A stretch of 24,208 nt of DNA, from the IMG/VR virus record IMGVR_UViG_3300017605_000050, positions 1 through 24,208 of that record; one strand, given 5' to 3'. Under the pieces are notes generated by a model. The model worked only from the letters and a program-made list of their open reading frames with translations. It was not told the DNA's origin and searched no databases. Positions 22,960 through 24,208 of this stretch are shown here, one piece after another (within the stretch, counting starts at the first letter, position 1; each line of letters begins with the position of its first letter). Position numbers and translations under genes: made by a program. The stretch is from a virus.

Positions 22960-23011
22960 TTGGAAGGGAGGGAGTTAAAGCTAGCTAGTTAAGCTAGGGC
23001 CTCCGCATTTA

Positions 23012-23042
23012 AGCTCCGGCCCTATTAAAAGGGGACGGAGCT
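23012..23042. repeat. Strong 11-bp stem-loop
   Basis: Bases 23012-23018 (AGCTCCG) pair with 23036-23042 (CGGAGCT). After one G-A mismatch, 23020-23022 pair with 23032-23034, closing with a T-G pair over an AT loop. It is the strongest hairpin near terL. No T-run follows on either strand, so an operator or packaging-recognition role is as likely as termination. Confidence 0.55.
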
Positions 23043-23152
23043 ATAAGAGGGGTTGAAGAGTGGCTGGGCCGTCCGTCGCTTCGCTCCGTCCGTCCCCTCC
23101 CCCCTCCTGTAAGGTTCCCCCCGTAAAAGACCCCTCATAATGTATAGGTGAA

Positions 23153-23206
23153 GTTGATCTTTATTTGTCCGCGAAAGTGACGCAGATCACACCCCCTGTT
23201 GATCTT
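23153..23206. repeat. Direct repeat GTTGATCTT, 45 bp apart
   Basis: GTTGATCTT occurs at 23153-23161 and 23198-23206, close to four turns of the helix apart. An inverted partner, AGATCA, lies between them at 23184-23189. Paired operator sites are possible; the copies are short, so chance cannot be excluded. Confidence 0.35.
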
Positions 23207-23290
23207 CGCCCGCACTATATCGAAAAAGACTCATGGATCAGCACCCACAACCTTCCATCAATTCGACACCATCCATATATATACCCATCA

Positions 23291-23310
23291 CCACCACCAT
23301 CCACCACCAT
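23291..23310. repeat. Tandem 10-bp repeat CCACCACCAT
   Basis: Two perfect copies of CCACCACCAT abut. They lie within a wider CAC/CAT-rich stretch (about 23267-23333) just after an alternating ATATATATA run. The mix of iteron-like repeats with an AT-rich tract recalls small replication origins or packaging sites. Function is inference. Confidence 0.45.
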
Positions 23311-23522
23311 CAATCCCAATCACAGTTCGGACGCGGTAATATAGGGCTCGGCGCGGACAAAAGTTAAAACCCCGGGTCAAACGGACATAAGGGGCGCGGA
23401 ATGGCGCAAGATCGAGTGCCCGGATTGTAGGGCATTGCACCGAAATGGGGATGTGGCTGGCCGGGCGAGTGGCTGCCCGAATTGATATGAATAGTGAAGA
23501 GAATGGGGGGATCTAAGGCGCA

Positions 23523-23540
23523 TCATAATCGCCGTTATGA
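23523..23540. repeat. 6-bp dyad TCATAA / TTATGA
   Basis: TCATAA at 23523-23528 and TTATGA at 23535-23540 form an inverted repeat with a six-base GC-rich centre (TCGCCG). The size and symmetry fit a small operator; it is too short to claim more. Confidence 0.35.
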
Positions 23541-23616
23541 GACATCAATGTGGATAGATAAGGCTGTGACCTCGGGCTCTTGGACTTAGTTGGGAGTGCC
23601 AACAAACTCTCGGTGT

Positions 23617-23707
23617 GGGGCTGGGGCGTGGCTGGGGAGCTGTGGGGGATCGTACGAACGGATGATTTTGGGAGGGTTGGAGGGTTGGAGGGTTGACAGG
23701 GGTTGGG
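23617..23707 (+). repeat. G-quadruplex-type clusters with an 8-bp tandem repeat
   Basis: The plus strand carries two blocks. In 23617-23648 four runs of four or five G are separated by 2-7 bases. In 23670-23707 six runs of three or four G follow one another, including three perfect copies of GGAGGGTT at 23671-23694. Each block meets the usual G-quadruplex pattern of at least four G-tracts with short loops. They may influence replication or packaging, or mark a regulatory site. Confidence 0.6.
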
Positions 23708-23935
23708 CCCTTAGAGGAGCGTGGCTGTTGCACCGCTGAGAGCGCGAGACTGGACGGTCGGACGGGTGGCGATGCGGGTTCATTGAGAAGTGAAGAGTGG
23801 TTGCCCCGAGGATGCGCCTTCGGCGTGTGCTTGTCTGTGTGGCTTCAGACCTGTGACTCCTAGACCTATGTGCCAGTTGAGTCTGCTGACGGCCCTAGCG
23901 CACGTTGGGAGGGTTTTGCGGAGGGGTGTTCTTTC

Positions 23936-23966
23936 TCCCTGTGATCTCTTAGCGGAGATCAGGGGA
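23936..23966 (+). terminator. Stem-loop before the rightward gene
   Basis: Bases 23936-23948 and 23955-23966 form a 12-bp stem with one bulged G and one T-G pair over a six-base loop (TTAGCG). CATCTTTAG follows on the plus strand, a weak T-run. It could stop upstream transcription or structure the leader of the gene starting at 24040. The pairing is clear; the role is not. Confidence 0.45.
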
Positions 23967-24039
23967 CATCTTTAGTGGTCGGCTTTGGCTGGCTGTCATT
24001 GGTGCCCCCGCATGTCCGCTAAGCGATAGGAGTAAGGCA

Positions 24040-24208
24040 ATGGCCGAGGTCACGGATATCGATGTCCGCAAGGAACGGATCGTGGTGTGGGTCAACGCAA
24101 GGCTTGCAACGTTGTATGAGGCTGAGTTTCTCGTCACGCCTGCCGATGTCGCCGATGATTTGACTATCGACGGCATGCCGTGGAGGGAGTGGGTTGAAGC
24201 GATGCTCA
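24040..24208 (+). CDS. First rightward gene, hypothetical (partial)
   Basis: The ATG at 24040 has AGGAG seven bases upstream, and the frame is open for 56 codons to the end of the window. The visible part begins M-A-E-V-T-D-I-D-V-R-K-E-R and continues as a mixed alpha/beta, acidic sequence with D-G-M-P-W-R-E-W-V near the end. It lies on the opposite strand to every gene to its left, so it likely opens the other (early or regulatory) arm of the genome. I do not recognise a family from this fragment. Confidence 0.65.
   Translation, partial: MAEVTDIDVRKERIVVWVNARLATLYEAEFLVTPADVADDLTIDGMPWREWVEAML

Larger units (their letters stand above)
22827..24039. other. Long intergenic region between the two gene arms
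   Basis: About 1.2 kb without a convincing gene. Leftward genes end at 22826 and a rightward gene starts at 24040, so divergent promoters would be expected, although I could not find a clear -35/-10 pair. A perfect TTGACA at 23693-23698 has no good -10. It holds several inverted repeats, tandem repeats and G-rich motifs listed separately. Open frames here are short, Pro- or Cys-rich and lack start signals, apart from one 16-codon frame. The place next to terL makes a packaging (pac or cos), replication or operator region plausible. Confidence 0.7.

Noticed and set aside
23291-23310. CRISPR-like array
   Set aside because: The repeats are short, adjacent and without spacers.
23453-23589. Two overlapping short plus-strand frames (about 23 and 28 codons)
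   Set aside because: No convincing Shine-Dalgarno and no recognisable sequence; too short to support.
23693-23721. Sigma-70 promoter with a perfect TTGACA
   Set aside because: No acceptable -10 at 16-18 bp; the hexamer is probably part of the G-rich repeat edge.
23545-23783. Two Pro/Ser-rich minus-strand frames in the intergenic region
   Set aside because: They translate the complement of the G-rich repeats and have no start signals.
23790-23975. 61-codon Cys-rich plus-strand frame
   Set aside because: Weak start context, odd composition, and it runs through the hairpin at 23936-23966.

Overview
The window looks like part of a tailed double-stranded DNA phage genome: a complete head and virion-structure module, a long non-coding divide, and the first gene of a second transcription unit. 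By eye the DNA is moderately GC-rich, with ATG and GTG starts behind good Shine-Dalgarno sequences. An actinobacterial host seems likely, but this rests on remembered resemblance of the virion proteins to those of actinobacteriophages and related metagenomic viruses, not on a database search.

From about 22.8 kb down to position 1 almost everything is read leftward (minus strand) as a tight chain of genes with TGATG, TAATG, GTGA or short overlaps. In transcription order: terminase large subunit with a small-subunit-like N-terminus; portal; four small proteins (49, 83, 89 with a membrane segment, and 154 aa); a giant 1895-aa virion protein; three putative internal virion proteins (520, 292 and 308 aa); two tRNA genes flanked by dyads; scaffold; N4-gp56-type major capsid protein; a folded RNA element; four small proteins (85, 62, 58 and 85 aa); a beta-sandwich virion protein; a connector or adaptor candidate; a tail fibre; an M15-like peptidase; a large tail protein; and the first codons of a probable M23-type peptidase cut by the window edge.

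I see no tape-measure, tail-tube or tail-chaperone genes. With the giant protein and the internal proteins lying between portal and scaffold, this suggests a short-tailed (podovirus-like) particle in which these proteins are packaged in the head and ejected. That is inference.

From 22827 to 24039 there is no convincing gene. The stretch holds several inverted repeats, a 10-bp and an 8-bp tandem repeat, two G-quadruplex-type motifs and one 16-codon reading frame with a perfect Shine-Dalgarno. A rightward gene starts at 24040 and runs off the window, so the divide separates a leftward structural arm from a rightward arm. It is a natural place for divergent promoters, operators, and a packaging or replication site, although I could not identify a convincing promoter.

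The points most worth a second look are a tRNA with an anticodon arm about five nucleotides too long, a second CAU tRNA with an initiator-like C1:C72 mismatch, a branched RNA element just after the capsid gene, the distribution of internal virion-protein modules over separate genes, and the structured intergenic region.
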